This document shows positions 35,797 through 45,066 of a stretch of DNA of 64,000 nucleotides, piece by piece (the stretch's first letter is position 1; every line of letters starts with the position of its first letter). Source of the DNA: Paracoccaceae bacterium (lineage in GTDB: Bacteria; Pseudomonadota; Alphaproteobacteria; Rhodobacterales; Rhodobacteraceae); the NCBI GenBank assembly GCA_022843025.1, contig JALHOL010000008.1:1-64000 (forward strand). Direction: 5' to 3'. The position numbers and the translations under genes are program-made. The notes beneath the pieces were generated by a model. That model ran no database searches. It saw only the letters and a program-made list of their open reading frames with translations, and had not been told where the DNA came from.

Positions 35797-37325
35797 TGAA
35801 AATCTACGTCCCCCGCGATGCCGCCGCCCGTGGCCTTGGCGCAGATGACGTCGCCGCCGCCGTGCTGGCCGAGGCTGCAAAGCGCGGCATCACCGTCGAT
35901 CTCGTCCGCAACGGATCGCGCGGCATGGTCTGGCTGGAACCGCTGGTAGAGGTGGCCACTGATGCAGGCCGCCTTGCCTTTGGCCCGCTGACGCCCGCCG
36001 ATGTGCCTGCACTCTTTGCCGACCTCGCACAGCACCCCAAGGCGCTGGGCCTGACTGATGCCCTTCCCTGGCTGGCGAAACAGACCCGCCTCACCTTTGC
36101 GCGTGTCGGTGTGGTCGATCCCCTGTCGCTGACCGAATACGAAGCCCATCATGGCCTTGTCGGCCTGCGCCGCGCGCTGGGCATGGACAGCGCCGCCATC
36201 GTGGCCGAGGTGACCGAGTCTGGCCTGCGGGGCCGGGGCGGTGCGGGTTTCCCTACCGGCATCAAATGGAAAACCGTGGCCGAGGCGAAGGCCGATCAGA
36301 AATACATCGTCTGCAACGCGGATGAGGGCGACAGCGGCACCTTCGCCGACCGCATGCTGATGGAAGGCGACCCCTTCACCCTGATCGAAGGCATGATCAT
36401 CGCCGGCATCGCCACCGGGGCGACGCGCGGCTATGTCTACATGCGCTCTGAATATCCTGACGCGATCGAAGTGATGACGGATGCCGTCATCATCGCCCGC
36501 CGGGCAGGAATTTTGGGCGCATCGGTCCTTGGCTCCGGGCGTGCGTTCGACATGGAGATCCGCACCGGTGCCGGTGCCTATGTCTGCGGTGAGGAAACCT
36601 CGCTTCTCAACAGCCTCGAAGGCAAACGCGGCGTGGTCCGCGCCAAGCCGCCGCTGCCCGCTTTGCAAGGCTTCCTTGGCAAACCCACCGTGGTGAACAA
36701 CGTCATCTCGCTGGCCACCATCCCGGTGATTTTGGAACGCGGCGCGGCTTTCTACAAGGATTTCGGTCTTGGCCGGTCGCGCGGCACCATCCCGTTGCAG
36801 ATTGCGGGCAACGTCAAACATGGCGGCTTGTTCGAGGCTGCCTTTGGCCTGACGCTGGGCGAAATCGTGGATGTGATCGGTGGCGGCACCGCGACGGGCC
36901 GCCCCGTGAAGGCGGTGCAGGTTGGTGGCCCGCTGGGCGCCTATTTCCCCCGCGCCCTGTTCGACACCCCCTTCGGCTATGAAGAATTCGGCGCAAAAGA
37001 AGGCCTCATCGGCCATGCCGGTCTGGTGATCTTTGACGACAGCGCCGACATGCTGAAACAGGCCCGCTTCGCGATGGAATTCTGCGCGATTGAATCCTGT
37101 GGCAAATGCACCCCCTGCCGCATCGGCGCGGTGCGCGGCGTGGAAACCGTGGACCGCATCGCCAAGGGCGATGCCGCCGCCATCCCGCTGCTGACCGACC
37201 TCTGCAACACCATGAAATCCGGCTCGCTCTGCGCGCTGGGCGGCTTCACCCCCTATCCGGTGATGTCCGCTTTGAACCACTTCCCCGATGATTTCACGCC
37301 CGCGCTGAAAGAGGCCGCCGAATGA
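35796..37325 (+). CDS. fdsB: NAD-dependent formate dehydrogenase beta subunit (FMN, NADH site)
   Basis: 509 residues, NuoF-like with an extra N-terminal thioredoxin-like domain of about 110 residues. FMN/NAD region: GLRGRGGAGFPTGIKWKTV and VCNADEGDSGTFADRMLME. Further AYVCGEETSLLNSLEGKRG and the [4Fe-4S] motif ESCGKCTPCRIGAVRG near the C-terminus. This subunit reduces NAD+ with electrons from FdsG and FdsA. Overlaps the DUF4287 gene by 4 bp. Confidence 0.96.
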   Translation: MKIYVPRDAAARGLGADDVAAAVLAEAAKRGITVDLVRNGSRGMVWLEPLVEVATDAGRLAFGPLTPADVPALFADLAQHPKALGLTDALPWLAKQTRLTFARVGVVDPLSLTEYEAHHGLVGLRRALGMDSAAIVAEVTESGLRGRGGAGFPTGIKWKTVAEAKADQKYIVCNADEGDSGTFADRMLMEGDPFTLIEGMIIAGIATGATRGYVYMRSEYPDAIEVMTDAVIIARRAGILGASVLGSGRAFDMEIRTGAGAYVCGEETSLLNSLEGKRGVVRAKPPLPALQGFLGKPTVVNNVISLATIPVILERGAAFYKDFGLGRSRGTIPLQIAGNVKHGGLFEAAFGLTLGEIVDVIGGGTATGRPVKAVQVGGPLGAYFPRALFDTPFGYEEFGAKEGLIGHAGLVIFDDSADMLKQARFAMEFCAIESCGKCTPCRIGAVRGVETVDRIAKGDAAAIPLLTDLCNTMKSGSLCALGGFTPYPVMSALNHFPDDFTPALKEAAE

Positions 37326-37534
37326 CCGAACAGGTTAAGGGCCCGGCGTCCTACTTCCCTTCCATCGAAAAGAAATACGGCCAGCCGATGCAACACTGGT
37401 TCGACCAGATCGCGCCCATGCTGGACCAGCCGCATATGCAGATCGTTTCCTTTCTTAAGGAAACCCACGCGATGGGCCACGGCCACGCCAATGCCATCGT
37501 CGCCCACCAACTCGCCAAGAATAAGGGTGCCTGA
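37322..37534 (+). CDS. Small DUF4287-type protein inside the fds operon
   Basis: 70 residues. GPASYFPSIEKKYGQPMQHWFDQI and THAMGHGHANAIVAHQL match DUF4287, a small helical domain. The gene overlaps fdsB by 4 bp and ends 1 bp before fdsA, so it belongs to the operon. It has no cysteines for a cluster. It might be an assembly helper or just a passenger; no function is known to me. Confidence 0.78.
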   Translation: MTEQVKGPASYFPSIEKKYGQPMQHWFDQIAPMLDQPHMQIVSFLKETHAMGHGHANAIVAHQLAKNKGA

Positions 37535-37535
37535 G

Positions 37536-40415
37536 ATGAAAGACTTCATCATTCCCGACCGCGATTTCGGCACCCCTGCCGCCAAATCCAAGACCATGGT
37601 CACCCTGACCATCGACGGGTTCGATATCACTGTTCCCGAAGGCACCTCGATCATGCGCGCCGCGGCGGAAATCGGGATCACCGTCCCGAAACTCTGCGCG
37701 ACCGACTCGCTTGATGCGTTCGGCTCTTGCCGCCTCTGCCTTGTGGAAATCGAAGGCCGCAACGGCACCCCGGCCTCTTGCACCACCCCCGTGGCACCCG
37801 GCATCAAGGTCCACACCCAGAACGCCAAGCTGAAGCAACTTCGCCGTGGCGTGATGGAGCTTTATATCTCGGACCACCCGCTGGATTGCCTGACCTGCTC
37901 CGCCAATGGCGATTGCGAGTTGCAGGATATGGCCGGCGCCGTCGGCCTGCGCGACGTGCGGTATGAGGCTGTGGAAACCCACTTCAAGGCCAAGAACAAC
38001 TCCGGCGAAGCCAACCCGCAATGGATGCCGAAGGACGACTCCAACCCCTATTTCACCTATGACCCGGCGAAATGCATCGTCTGCTCGCGCTGCGTCCGCG
38101 CCTGCGAAGAGGTGCAAGGCACCTTCGCGCTGACGATCGAAGGCCGTGGTTTCGATAGCCGCGTGTCCTTTGGCGCCAAGACCGACACCGCCCTGACGTC
38201 TGACTGCGTGTCCTGCGGCGCCTGCGTGCAGGCCTGCCCGACCGCCACGCTTCAGGAAAAGTCGATCATCGAGATCGGCACCCCCGAACGCTCTGTCATC
38301 ACCACCTGCGCCTATTGCGGCGTGGGCTGTTCGTTCAAGGCCGAAATGCGTGGCGACGAACTGGTCCGCATGACCCCCTACAAGCATGGCAAGGCCAACC
38401 GTGGGCATTCCTGCGTCAAGGGTCGCTTCGCTTATGGCTATGCCAGCCACAAGGACCGCATCCTGTCGCCCATGATCCGCGACAGCATCAACGACCCGTG
38501 GCAAGAAGTGTCATGGGCCGAGGCGATGGAATTCACCGCCAACCGCATGAAGGGCATCATCGCCAAGCATGGCCGCCAGTCGGTTGGCGTGATCACCTCC
38601 AGCCGCTGCACGAATGAGGAAGCCTACCTCGTGCAGAAGCTCACCCGTGCGGTGTTCATGAACAACAACACCGATACCTGCGCCCGTGTCTGCCATTCGC
38701 CCACCGGATACGGCCTTGGCCAGACCTTCGGCACCAGCGCCGGCACGCAGGATTTTGACTCGGTCGAACACACCGATGTCGTCATCCTGATCGGCGCAAA
38801 CCCGACCGACGGTCACCCCGTCTTTGCCTCGCGCCTGAAGAAACGCCTGCGCGCCGGGGCCAAGCTGATCGTGGTCGACCCGCGCCGGATTGATCTGGTG
38901 GACAACTCCGCCCACATCCGGGCCGCCCACCATTTGGCCCTGACGCCGGGCACCAACGTGGCCGTCGTCACCGCCATCGCCCATACCATCGTGACCGAGG
39001 GCCTGTTTGACGAAGACTTCATCCGCACCCGCTGTGATTGGGATGAATTCCAGGACTATGCCGAATTCGTATCCGACCCCCGCCACTCGCCCGAAGCGAC
39101 TCAACTTCTGACAGGGGTCAAGGCAGATGAACTGCGCGCCGCCGCCCGCCTTTATGCCAAGGGCGGCAACGGGGCGATCTATTACGGCCTGGGGGTGACC
39201 GAACATTCGCAGGGCTCGACCACCGTTATCGGCATCGCCAACCTTGCCATGCTGACCGGCAATATCGGCCGCCCCGGCGTGGGCGTGAACCCGCTGCGCG
39301 GCCAGAACAATGTGCAGGGTTCCTGTGACATGGGGTCATTCCCCCACGAACTGCCCGGCTACCGCCATGTGAAGAACGACTCCGTGCGTGAGGTGTTCGA
39401 ATCCATCTGGGGCGTGAAGATCGACAACGAACCCGGCCTGCGCATCCCCAACATGCTGGATGCGGCGGTCGAGGGCACCTTCAAGGGCCTCTACTGCCAA
39501 GGCGAAGACATCCTGCAATCCGACCCCGACACCAAACACGTCGCCGCAGGACTGGCGGCGATGGAATGCGTGATCGTCCATGACCTGTTCCTGAACGAGA
39601 CGGCGAACTACGCCCATGTGTTCTTCCCCGGTTCGTCCTTCCTGGAAAAGGACGGCACCTTCACCAATGCTGAACGCCGCATCAACCGCGTGCGCAAGGT
39701 GATGGCCCCGAAACAAGGCTATGCCGATTGGGAAGTGACGCAGATGTTCGCGCAGGCGATGGGGGCCGATTGGCACTATACCCACCCGTCGCAGATCATG
39801 GATGAAATCGCCATGCTGACGCCGTCCTTTGCCGGGGTCAGCTATGAAAAGCTGGAAACCATGGGGTCTATCCAGTGGCCCTGCAACGAAAAGGCGCCGG
39901 AAGGCACGCCCCTGATGCACATTGATGGGTTCGTGCGCGGCAAGGGTAAGTTCATCCGCACGGAATACGTGGCCACCGATGAAAAGACCGGCCCGCGCTT
40001 CCCCTTGCTGCTCACCACGGGCCGCATCCTTTCGCAATACAACGTGGGGGCGCAAACGCGGCGCACAGAAAACGTCGTCTGGCACGAGGAAGACCTGCTG
40101 GAGATTCACCCCCATGACGCGGAACTGCGCGGCGTGCGCGATGGGCAATATGTGAAACTGGCCTCGCGGTCGGGGGAAACCTCGCTAAAGGCCAAGATCA
40201 CCGATCGCGTGTCGCCGGGTGTGGTCTACACGACATTCCACCACCCCACGACACAGGCCAACGTCATCACCACCGATTTCTCGGACTGGGCCACCAACTG
40301 CCCGGAATACAAGGTGACGGCCGTGCAGGTCAGCCCGTCCAACGGGCCGACCGAATGGCAGGAAGACTATGCCGAACAGGCGGCCCAATCCCGCCGCATT
40401 CTGGCGGCCGAATGA
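37536..40415 (+). CDS. fdsA: NAD-dependent formate dehydrogenase alpha subunit (bis-MGD)
   Basis: 959 residues from ATG 37536. N-terminal NuoG-like part: [2Fe-2S] cysteines (CATDSLDAFGSCRLC), His-Cys cluster (HPLDCLTCSANGDC), two 4Fe-4S ferredoxin motifs (CIVCSRCVRAC and CVSCGACVQAC), then the Mo domain with its own cluster CAYCGVGC. The Mo ligand is Cys386, followed by His387 (CARVCHSPTGYG), the same numbers as R. capsulatus FdsA; not selenocysteine. C-terminal MGD-binding domain near the end. It oxidises formate. Confidence 0.97.
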   Translation: MKDFIIPDRDFGTPAAKSKTMVTLTIDGFDITVPEGTSIMRAAAEIGITVPKLCATDSLDAFGSCRLCLVEIEGRNGTPASCTTPVAPGIKVHTQNAKLKQLRRGVMELYISDHPLDCLTCSANGDCELQDMAGAVGLRDVRYEAVETHFKAKNNSGEANPQWMPKDDSNPYFTYDPAKCIVCSRCVRACEEVQGTFALTIEGRGFDSRVSFGAKTDTALTSDCVSCGACVQACPTATLQEKSIIEIGTPERSVITTCAYCGVGCSFKAEMRGDELVRMTPYKHGKANRGHSCVKGRFAYGYASHKDRILSPMIRDSINDPWQEVSWAEAMEFTANRMKGIIAKHGRQSVGVITSSRCTNEEAYLVQKLTRAVFMNNNTDTCARVCHSPTGYGLGQTFGTSAGTQDFDSVEHTDVVILIGANPTDGHPVFASRLKKRLRAGAKLIVVDPRRIDLVDNSAHIRAAHHLALTPGTNVAVVTAIAHTIVTEGLFDEDFIRTRCDWDEFQDYAEFVSDPRHSPEATQLLTGVKADELRAAARLYAKGGNGAIYYGLGVTEHSQGSTTVIGIANLAMLTGNIGRPGVGVNPLRGQNNVQGSCDMGSFPHELPGYRHVKNDSVREVFESIWGVKIDNEPGLRIPNMLDAAVEGTFKGLYCQGEDILQSDPDTKHVAAGLAAMECVIVHDLFLNETANYAHVFFPGSSFLEKDGTFTNAERRINRVRKVMAPKQGYADWEVTQMFAQAMGADWHYTHPSQIMDEIAMLTPSFAGVSYEKLETMGSIQWPCNEKAPEGTPLMHIDGFVRGKGKFIRTEYVATDEKTGPRFPLLLTTGRILSQYNVGAQTRRTENVVWHEEDLLEIHPHDAELRGVRDGQYVKLASRSGETSLKAKITDRVSPGVVYTTFHHPTTQANVITTDFSDWATNCPEYKVTAVQVSPSNGPTEWQEDYAEQAAQSRRILAAE

Positions 40416-41215
40416 TGGACACCGCCCGCCGCCTTCCCCGCCTGAGCTTCGGCTCCGGCGGCATCGAGCAGGGGTCGCGACCCCTGCCCGAAGAGGTGGC
40501 GGTCGCCCTGTCCTTCAACGGATCGACGCAGGCGGTAATGATGGCGACGCCGGATGATCTGGTGGATTTCGCCTATGGCTTTGCCCTGACCGAAGGCATC
40601 GCCACCCCGGACCAGATCGAAAGCGTCGAGGTGCAGCCCGCAGGGCAAGGGATCGACGTGCAGGTCTGGCTGACCGGCGATGCAGAGGCGCGGCTTGCCG
40701 CGCGCCGCCGCACCATGGCAGGGCCGGTCGGCTGTGGCCTGTGCGGGATCGACAGCATCGAGCAGGCCATGCGCCCTGTGGCGCAGATTGCGCCATCCGC
40801 CTTTCGCATGACGCCCGCACAGGTGATGCAGGCGGTGGCGGCCCTGACAGGCCGCCAACCGCTGCACGATGTCACCCGCGCCGCCCATTGCGCTGCATTC
40901 TGGACCGATGATGCTCTGGTTGCCGCGCGTGAAGATGTGGGCCGTCACAACGCGCTGGACAAACTGACCGGCCACCTGATCCGCGCCGGCCACGCCCAAG
41001 GGGCGGTGGTGCTGACCAGCCGCGTTTCCATCGACATGGTGCAAAAGGTCTGCGCGCTGGGCGCGCCCGTCCTGATCGCCGTATCCGCCCCCACTGCCCA
41101 TGCTGTCGATCTGGCGGAAGAGGCGGGGCTGACCCTGATCGCCCTTGCCCGGCCCGACCGGTTCGAGGTTTTCACCCATTCCGACCGACTGATGGAGATT
41201 GCCCATGTCCGCTGA
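40412..41215 (+). CDS. fdhD: Formate dehydrogenase accessory sulfurtransferase FdhD
   Basis: 267 residues from ATG 40412, overlapping the fdsA stop by 4 bp; ATG 40415 follows directly. Family markers are FAYGFALTEGI, the cysteine loop GPVGCGLCGIDSI (carrying the sulfur-transfer cysteines), REDVGRHNALDKL and TSRVSIDMVQK. FdhD (called FdsC in Rhodobacter) passes sulfur to the molybdenum cofactor and protects it before insertion into FdsA. Overlaps the fdsD start. Confidence 0.95.
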   Translation: MMDTARRLPRLSFGSGGIEQGSRPLPEEVAVALSFNGSTQAVMMATPDDLVDFAYGFALTEGIATPDQIESVEVQPAGQGIDVQVWLTGDAEARLAARRRTMAGPVGCGLCGIDSIEQAMRPVAQIAPSAFRMTPAQVMQAVAALTGRQPLHDVTRAAHCAAFWTDDALVAAREDVGRHNALDKLTGHLIRAGHAQGAVVLTSRVSIDMVQKVCALGAPVLIAVSAPTAHAVDLAEEAGLTLIALARPDRFEVFTHSDRLMEIAHVR

Positions 41216-41441
41216 CCCGCATGAAAAGCTGATCTACATGGCGAACCAGATTTCCAAGTTCTTTGAATCCAAACCCCATGCCGAAGGCGTGGCCGGGATT
41301 GCCACCCATATCAACGATTTCTGGGAACCCCGGATGCGGCGGCATCTGTTTGAGGTCGTCGATGCAGGCGGCACGGGCCTGCGCCCGCTGGTGCTAGAGG
41401 CGACGCAGACCATCCGCCGCCCCACCCCTGAACACGCCTGA
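41205..41441 (+). CDS. fdsD: Formate dehydrogenase delta subunit
   Basis: 78 residues from ATG 41205, with GGAG eight bases upstream; a TTG six bases earlier is less likely. HEKLIYMANQISKFFESKP and IATHINDFWEPRMRRHL are the conserved blocks of FdsD. It is a small subunit needed for cofactor insertion or stability of the FdsABG complex. It overlaps fdhD by 11 bp and is the last gene of the operon, followed by a hairpin 10 bp after the stop. Confidence 0.9.
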   Translation: MSADPHEKLIYMANQISKFFESKPHAEGVAGIATHINDFWEPRMRRHLFEVVDAGGTGLRPLVLEATQTIRRPTPEHA

Positions 41442-41450
41442 TCCTGCGGA

Positions 41451-41546
41451 GCGGCGTGCCGCCGCATTCCTTTGTGTCGTCGGCGCCTTCGCGCCTCCTC
41501 CGTGCAAAGGGGCGTGCCGCCCCCTCTGTCCGCGCGTGCCGCGCGG
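41451..41546. repeat. Run of GC hairpins with identical TGC loops
   Basis: Three hairpins share the loop TGC and the closing CG pair but have different, fully paired stems: GCGGCG/CGCCGC (41451-41465), GGGGCG/CGCCCC (41509-41523) and CCGCGCG/CGCGCGG (41530-41546). A fourth, GGCGC-CTTC-GCGCC, lies at 41482-41495. The first sits 10 bp after fdsD and may help end the fds transcript, though no T run follows. Confidence 0.7.
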
Positions 41547-41597
41547 CCATTCACCCCCGTGCTGGGTATTTGGGCCAAGATGAAGCGGCGTCCAAGG

Positions 41598-41683
41598 CGT
41601 TAACCTTACCGCGCGCTTAACCCGTCGTCCGCTGCGTGCATACGCTTTGCTGCACAGCCGTCTGCACCGCGCGCTGCACGGTT
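41598..41683 (-). repeat. GTGCAG-iteron element, copy A
   Basis: Read on the minus strand: GTGCAG at 41679-41674, 41667-41662 and 41655-41650, exactly 12 bp apart, then GTATGC in register (41643-41638) inside hairpin GCGT-ATGC-ACGC (41645-41634). Then TTAA (41620-41617), 7 bases, GTAA (41609-41606) and TTAA (41603-41600). It begins about 28 bp after the rfbA stop. Copy B at 55758-55848 has the same order and spacing. Confidence 0.85.
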
Positions 41684-41706
41684 GGAAAACAGGTTTCGGC
41701 GATGGT

Positions 41707-42582
41707 TTATTCCGACGCGATGCCCAGCAGATAGCGGCCGTAATCGTTCTTTCGGAACGTCTCCGCCCGCTTGAGCAGAGCGTCCCGTGTGATGAAACCC
41801 GCCCGCCATGCGATCTCATCCGGGCTGCCAACCTGCAATCCTTGCCGGTCGGTCAGGGTCCGTACAAAGTTGCCCGCATCCAGCAATGACCCATGGGTCC
41901 CGGTATCCAGCCAGGCATAGCCACGGCCCATCAACTCGACCTGCAAGCTACCTTCGGCGCGATATTTTTCAAGCAGATCAACGATTTCCAATTCGCCCCG
42001 GGGTGAAGGGCGGATCGTTTCGGCAAGCTCCGGCGCGCGCCCGTCAAGATAGTAGAGCCCGGTGACGGCATAGTTCGATGGCGGACGTTCCGGTTTTTCG
42101 ATGATCGCGCGTACCTGACCGGCGCTGTCGAAATCCACCACGCCATAGCGTTCGGGATCCGCCACGCGATAGCCAAAGACCGTGCCGCCCGTGGCCTGCG
42201 CATCGGCGGTGGCCAGTGCCTGCGGCAGGCCATGGCCGAAAAAGATGTTGTCCCCCAAGACCATGGCCGAAGGCGCACCATCCAGAAACGCCCGCGCCAG
42301 AAGGTAGGCCTGCGCCAACCCATCGGGCGAGGGCTGGACGATGTAGGTGAACGTTAGCCCCCACTGGCTGCCATCGCCCATAAGCCGTTGAAATTGCGCC
42401 TGATCTTCTGGGGTGGTGATGATCGCAATATCGCGGATTCCGCCCAGCATCAGCACCGACAGCGGGTAATAGATCATCGGCTTGTCATAGATCGGCAGCA
42501 GTTGCTTAGACACACCCATGGTGATGGGCCACAGCCGCGTGCCGGACCCGCCGGCAAGGAGAATGCCTTTGCGTTTCGTCAT
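41707..42582 (-). CDS. rfbA: Glucose-1-phosphate thymidylyltransferase
   Basis: 291 residues from ATG 42582, overlapping rfbD by 4 bp. Nucleotidyltransferase signature KGILLAGGSGTRLWPITMGVSKQLLPIYDKPMIYYPLS at the N-terminus, then IVQPSPDGLAQAYLLA, VLGDNIFFGHGL and GYAWLDTGTHGSLLDAGNFV. It makes dTDP-glucose, the first step of dTDP-L-rhamnose. Here it is last in the rfbCBDA run. The GTGCAG element begins just downstream of its stop. Confidence 0.96.
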   Translation of the reverse strand: MTKRKGILLAGGSGTRLWPITMGVSKQLLPIYDKPMIYYPLSVLMLGGIRDIAIITTPEDQAQFQRLMGDGSQWGLTFTYIVQPSPDGLAQAYLLARAFLDGAPSAMVLGDNIFFGHGLPQALATADAQATGGTVFGYRVADPERYGVVDFDSAGQVRAIIEKPERPPSNYAVTGLYYLDGRAPELAETIRPSPRGELEIVDLLEKYRAEGSLQVELMGRGYAWLDTGTHGSLLDAGNFVRTLTDRQGLQVGSPDEIAWRAGFITRDALLKRAETFRKNDYGRYLLGIASE

Positions 42583-43433
42583 GCGCGCAACTCCTTGAGG
42601 ATATCGGATAGGCCCTGCCGCCAATCAGGGCGGGGGATGCCATAGCTTTGGGTCAGGCTGGAACAGTCAAGCCGCGAATTCATCGGCCGCGCCGCTGGGG
42701 TTGGATAGGCCGAAGACGGAATGTCGTGGATCGTGCAGGGCAAACCGGCCCCGGCCATGATGGCGCGGGCGAAATCGGCCCAACTGGTGTCGGGGCTGCC
42801 CGCAAAGTGATGTGTCCCGCCATCTGCCCCGTCGCGAAGCGCGCTTGCCGCCAGAATCAACGCATCGGCAATGGCGGCAGCGGGGGTTGGGCCACCGATT
42901 TGATCGGCAACGACGTTCAGGCTTTCCCGTTCGGCCCCCAAGCGCAGCATCGTTTTCACGAAGTTCTGTCCGTGGGCCGAAACGACCCAACTGGTCCGCA
43001 GGATAACATGCCGCGCGCCGCTGGCGCGGATGGCCACTTCACCGGCCAGTTTGGACCGGCCATAGGCATTGACCGGCGCTGTGGGATGATCCGGGGTAAA
43101 GGGCAGGGTGCCCCTGCCATCAAAGACATAGTCGGTGGAGATGTGCAGAAGCGGAATGCCTTGGTCCGCACAGGCCCGGGCCATGGCAGCGGGGCTGTGG
43201 CCATTCACCACCGTCGCCGCCGCCTCTTCGGTTTCCGCTTTGTCGACTGCCGTCCACGCGGCGGCGTTTATCACCGCGTCGGCAGGATGTGCGGCAATGG
43301 CGGCAGCACAGGCGGCGGGATCAGACAGATCGGCCCGGTCACGGCCCAGAAATGTGGCCTGAACCGCCGCAGGCATGCGGCGGGCCAGTTCACGGGCCAC
43401 CTGTCCTGTCTGGCCGAAAACCAGCAGCTTCAC
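42579..43433 (-). CDS. rfbD: dTDP-4-dehydrorhamnose reductase
   Basis: 284 residues from a GTG start at 43433 that overlaps the rfbB stop by 4 bp; an ATG far upstream would run into rfbB. NAD(P)-binding [17 protein letters not shown], then STDYVFDG, catalytic YGRSKLAGE and [17 protein letters not shown]. It performs the final reduction to dTDP-L-rhamnose. The chain of 4-bp overlaps through rfbC-B-D-A indicates translational coupling. Confidence 0.95.
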   Translation of the reverse strand: MKLLVFGQTGQVARELARRMPAAVQATFLGRDRADLSDPAACAAAIAAHPADAVINAAAWTAVDKAETEEAAATVVNGHSPAAMARACADQGIPLLHISTDYVFDGRGTLPFTPDHPTAPVNAYGRSKLAGEVAIRASGARHVILRTSWVVSAHGQNFVKTMLRLGAERESLNVVADQIGGPTPAAAIADALILAASALRDGADGGTHHFAGSPDTSWADFARAIMAGAGLPCTIHDIPSSAYPTPAARPMNSRLDCSSLTQSYGIPRPDWRQGLSDILKELRA

Positions 43434-44470
43434 GCCTTGACCCCCAGCCGTTGCCCCACGCCCTGCCGCTCTTGCAGCGGACGCCACCACGAGTCGTTGT
43501 CCAGATACCAGCGCACCGTGCGGCGCAGCCCTTCCTCGAGTGTGACCGATGGGCGCCATCCCAGCTCATCACGGATGCGTTTGGGATCAATGGCATAGCG
43601 CAGGTCATGGCCGGGGCGATCGGTCACAAAGGTGATCAGCCGGTCATGCGGCGCGCCTTCGGGGCGCATCTCATCCAGCAGGGAACAGATGGTGCGGACG
43701 ATGTCGATATTCATCGCCTCATTCTCGCCGCCGATATTGTAGCTGCGCCCGACAGGGCCTTTTTCGAGCACGGTCAGCAGGGCATCGGCGTGGTCTTCGA
43801 CGTAAAGCCAGTCCCGCACATTTTCACCCTTGCCATAGACGGGAATGGGCTTTCCCGCCAAGGCGTTCAGGATGACCACAGGGATCAGCTTTTCGGGAAA
43901 GTGGAAGGGCCCGTAATTGTTGGAACAATTCGTCAGGACCACCGGCAGCCCATAGGTTTCATGCCAGGCGCGGACCAGGTGATCAGACGCGGCCTTTGAT
44001 GCCGAATAGGGGCTGCGCGGATCATAGGGCGTGTCTTCGGTGAACTTGCCCGTCGGGCCAAGCGATCCGAACACCTCATCGGTCGAGATGTGGTGAAAGC
44101 GGAAATCGGCGGGCTTGCCCTTGGCCTGCCACCAGGCGCGGACGGCTTCCAGAAGGGTGAAGGTGCCGGTCACGTTGGTTTCGATGAAATCGGCAGGCCC
44201 GTCGATGGACCGGTCGACATGGCTTTCGGCGGCCAAGTGCATCACGGCATCCGGGTCATGCGCCGCAAGGATCCGGTCCAGCGCGGCACGGTCGCGGATA
44301 TCTGCCTTTTCAAAGGCATAGCCGGGCGCATTGCCGACAGAGGCCACGTTGTCAAGACAGGCGGCGTAGGTCAGCGCGTCAAGGTTCACGATGGAATGGC
44401 CTCGTGCAATGGCCAAGCGCACCACAGCAGAGCCGATGAAGCCTGCCCCCCCGGTCACCAGAATTTTCAT
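43430..44470 (-). CDS. rfbB: dTDP-glucose 4,6-dehydratase
   Basis: 346 residues, extended [15 protein letters not shown] at residues 7-18, [27 protein letters not shown], the catalytic [15 protein letters not shown] and [17 protein letters not shown] are all standard for RfbB. It converts dTDP-glucose to the 4-keto-6-deoxy sugar. Second gene of the operon, overlapping rfbC by 4 bp. Confidence 0.97.
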   Translation of the reverse strand: MKILVTGGAGFIGSAVVRLAIARGHSIVNLDALTYAACLDNVASVGNAPGYAFEKADIRDRAALDRILAAHDPDAVMHLAAESHVDRSIDGPADFIETNVTGTFTLLEAVRAWWQAKGKPADFRFHHISTDEVFGSLGPTGKFTEDTPYDPRSPYSASKAASDHLVRAWHETYGLPVVLTNCSNNYGPFHFPEKLIPVVILNALAGKPIPVYGKGENVRDWLYVEDHADALLTVLEKGPVGRSYNIGGENEAMNIDIVRTICSLLDEMRPEGAPHDRLITFVTDRPGHDLRYAIDPKRIRDELGWRPSVTLEEGLRRTVRWYLDNDSWWRPLQERQGVGQRLGVKA

Positions 44471-45027
44471 GCGGCACCTTCAAAGACAAAAGGGGATGTC
44501 CAGTCGCCAAAGGCCGGCGCGACGGCGTCCTTGGCCGACAGCACCGGATCGTCCGTCAGGCCCCAGTCGATACCGACGCTGTCCCACCGCACCCCACCGT
44601 CGCAATCGGGGGCATAAAGATCAGTACATTTATACTGCACCTCGGTATCCGGCATCAGCGTCGCAAAGCCATGCAGAAACCCCTTCGGGACAAACAATTG
44701 CTTGCCATTCTCGGCAGTCAGATCAACGGCAACGTAGTGGCCATAGGTGGGCGATCCTACCCGCGCATCGACCGCCACATCGCGGATGGCACCGCGCGAG
44801 CAGCGCACCAATTTGTCCTGAGCGCGCGGCGGCGATTGGTAGTGAAGGCCGCGCAAAGTGCCGGGCTGTGCCGAAAACGAATGGTTGTCCTGCACGAAGG
44901 CAAGGTCCAGCCCCGCAGCGGCCATGCGCGCGGCATTCCATGTTTCGCTGAACCATCCCCGCGCATCGCCGAAACGGGCGGGGGTCAGGATCAGAACGCC
45001 GGGAAGATCAGTGGGTTCAATGTTCAT
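44467..45027 (-). CDS. rfbC: dTDP-4-dehydrorhamnose 3,5-epimerase
   Basis: 186 residues, cupin-type epimerase. Markers are [32 protein letters not shown] (the catalytic His), [16 protein letters not shown] and GFLHGFATL, with the catalytic Tyr in VQYKCTDLY. First of the four rhamnose genes and 39 bp downstream of the SGNH hydrolase gene in the same direction, so the promoter may lie upstream of that gene. Confidence 0.96.
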   Translation of the reverse strand: MNIEPTDLPGVLILTPARFGDARGWFSETWNAARMAAAGLDLAFVQDNHSFSAQPGTLRGLHYQSPPRAQDKLVRCSRGAIRDVAVDARVGSPTYGHYVAVDLTAENGKQLFVPKGFLHGFATLMPDTEVQYKCTDLYAPDCDGGVRWDSVGIDWGLTDDPVLSAKDAVAPAFGDWTSPFVFEGAA

Positions 45028-45066
45028 GGGGATGCGGTCGCATGTCTTCGGGGCAGGATTTGGGCA

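Noticed and set aside
35586-37280. 564-codon open frame on the minus strand opposite fdsG/fdsB
   Set aside because: It is His/Gly/Arg-rich with no motif and lies fully antisense to well-identified genes; such frames are common in GC-rich DNA.
41561-41590. TATTTGGGCCAAGATGAAG stretch with a partial match near 55949-55970
   Set aside because: Match is about 15 of 22 bases and in a different relative orientation to the iteron element; too weak to call a repeat here, though it reminded me of sequences dispersed in related genomes.
41606-41620. CtrA-like half sites as a promoter element for rfbA
   Set aside because: They lie after the rfbA stop, not upstream of its start, and no gene follows in the reading direction.
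41638-41709. Iteron element as a tiny conserved protein-coding gene
   Set aside because: Two frames are open in both copies, but base changes are clustered in the hexamers and show no preference for silent positions, which favours a DNA or RNA motif over a peptide.
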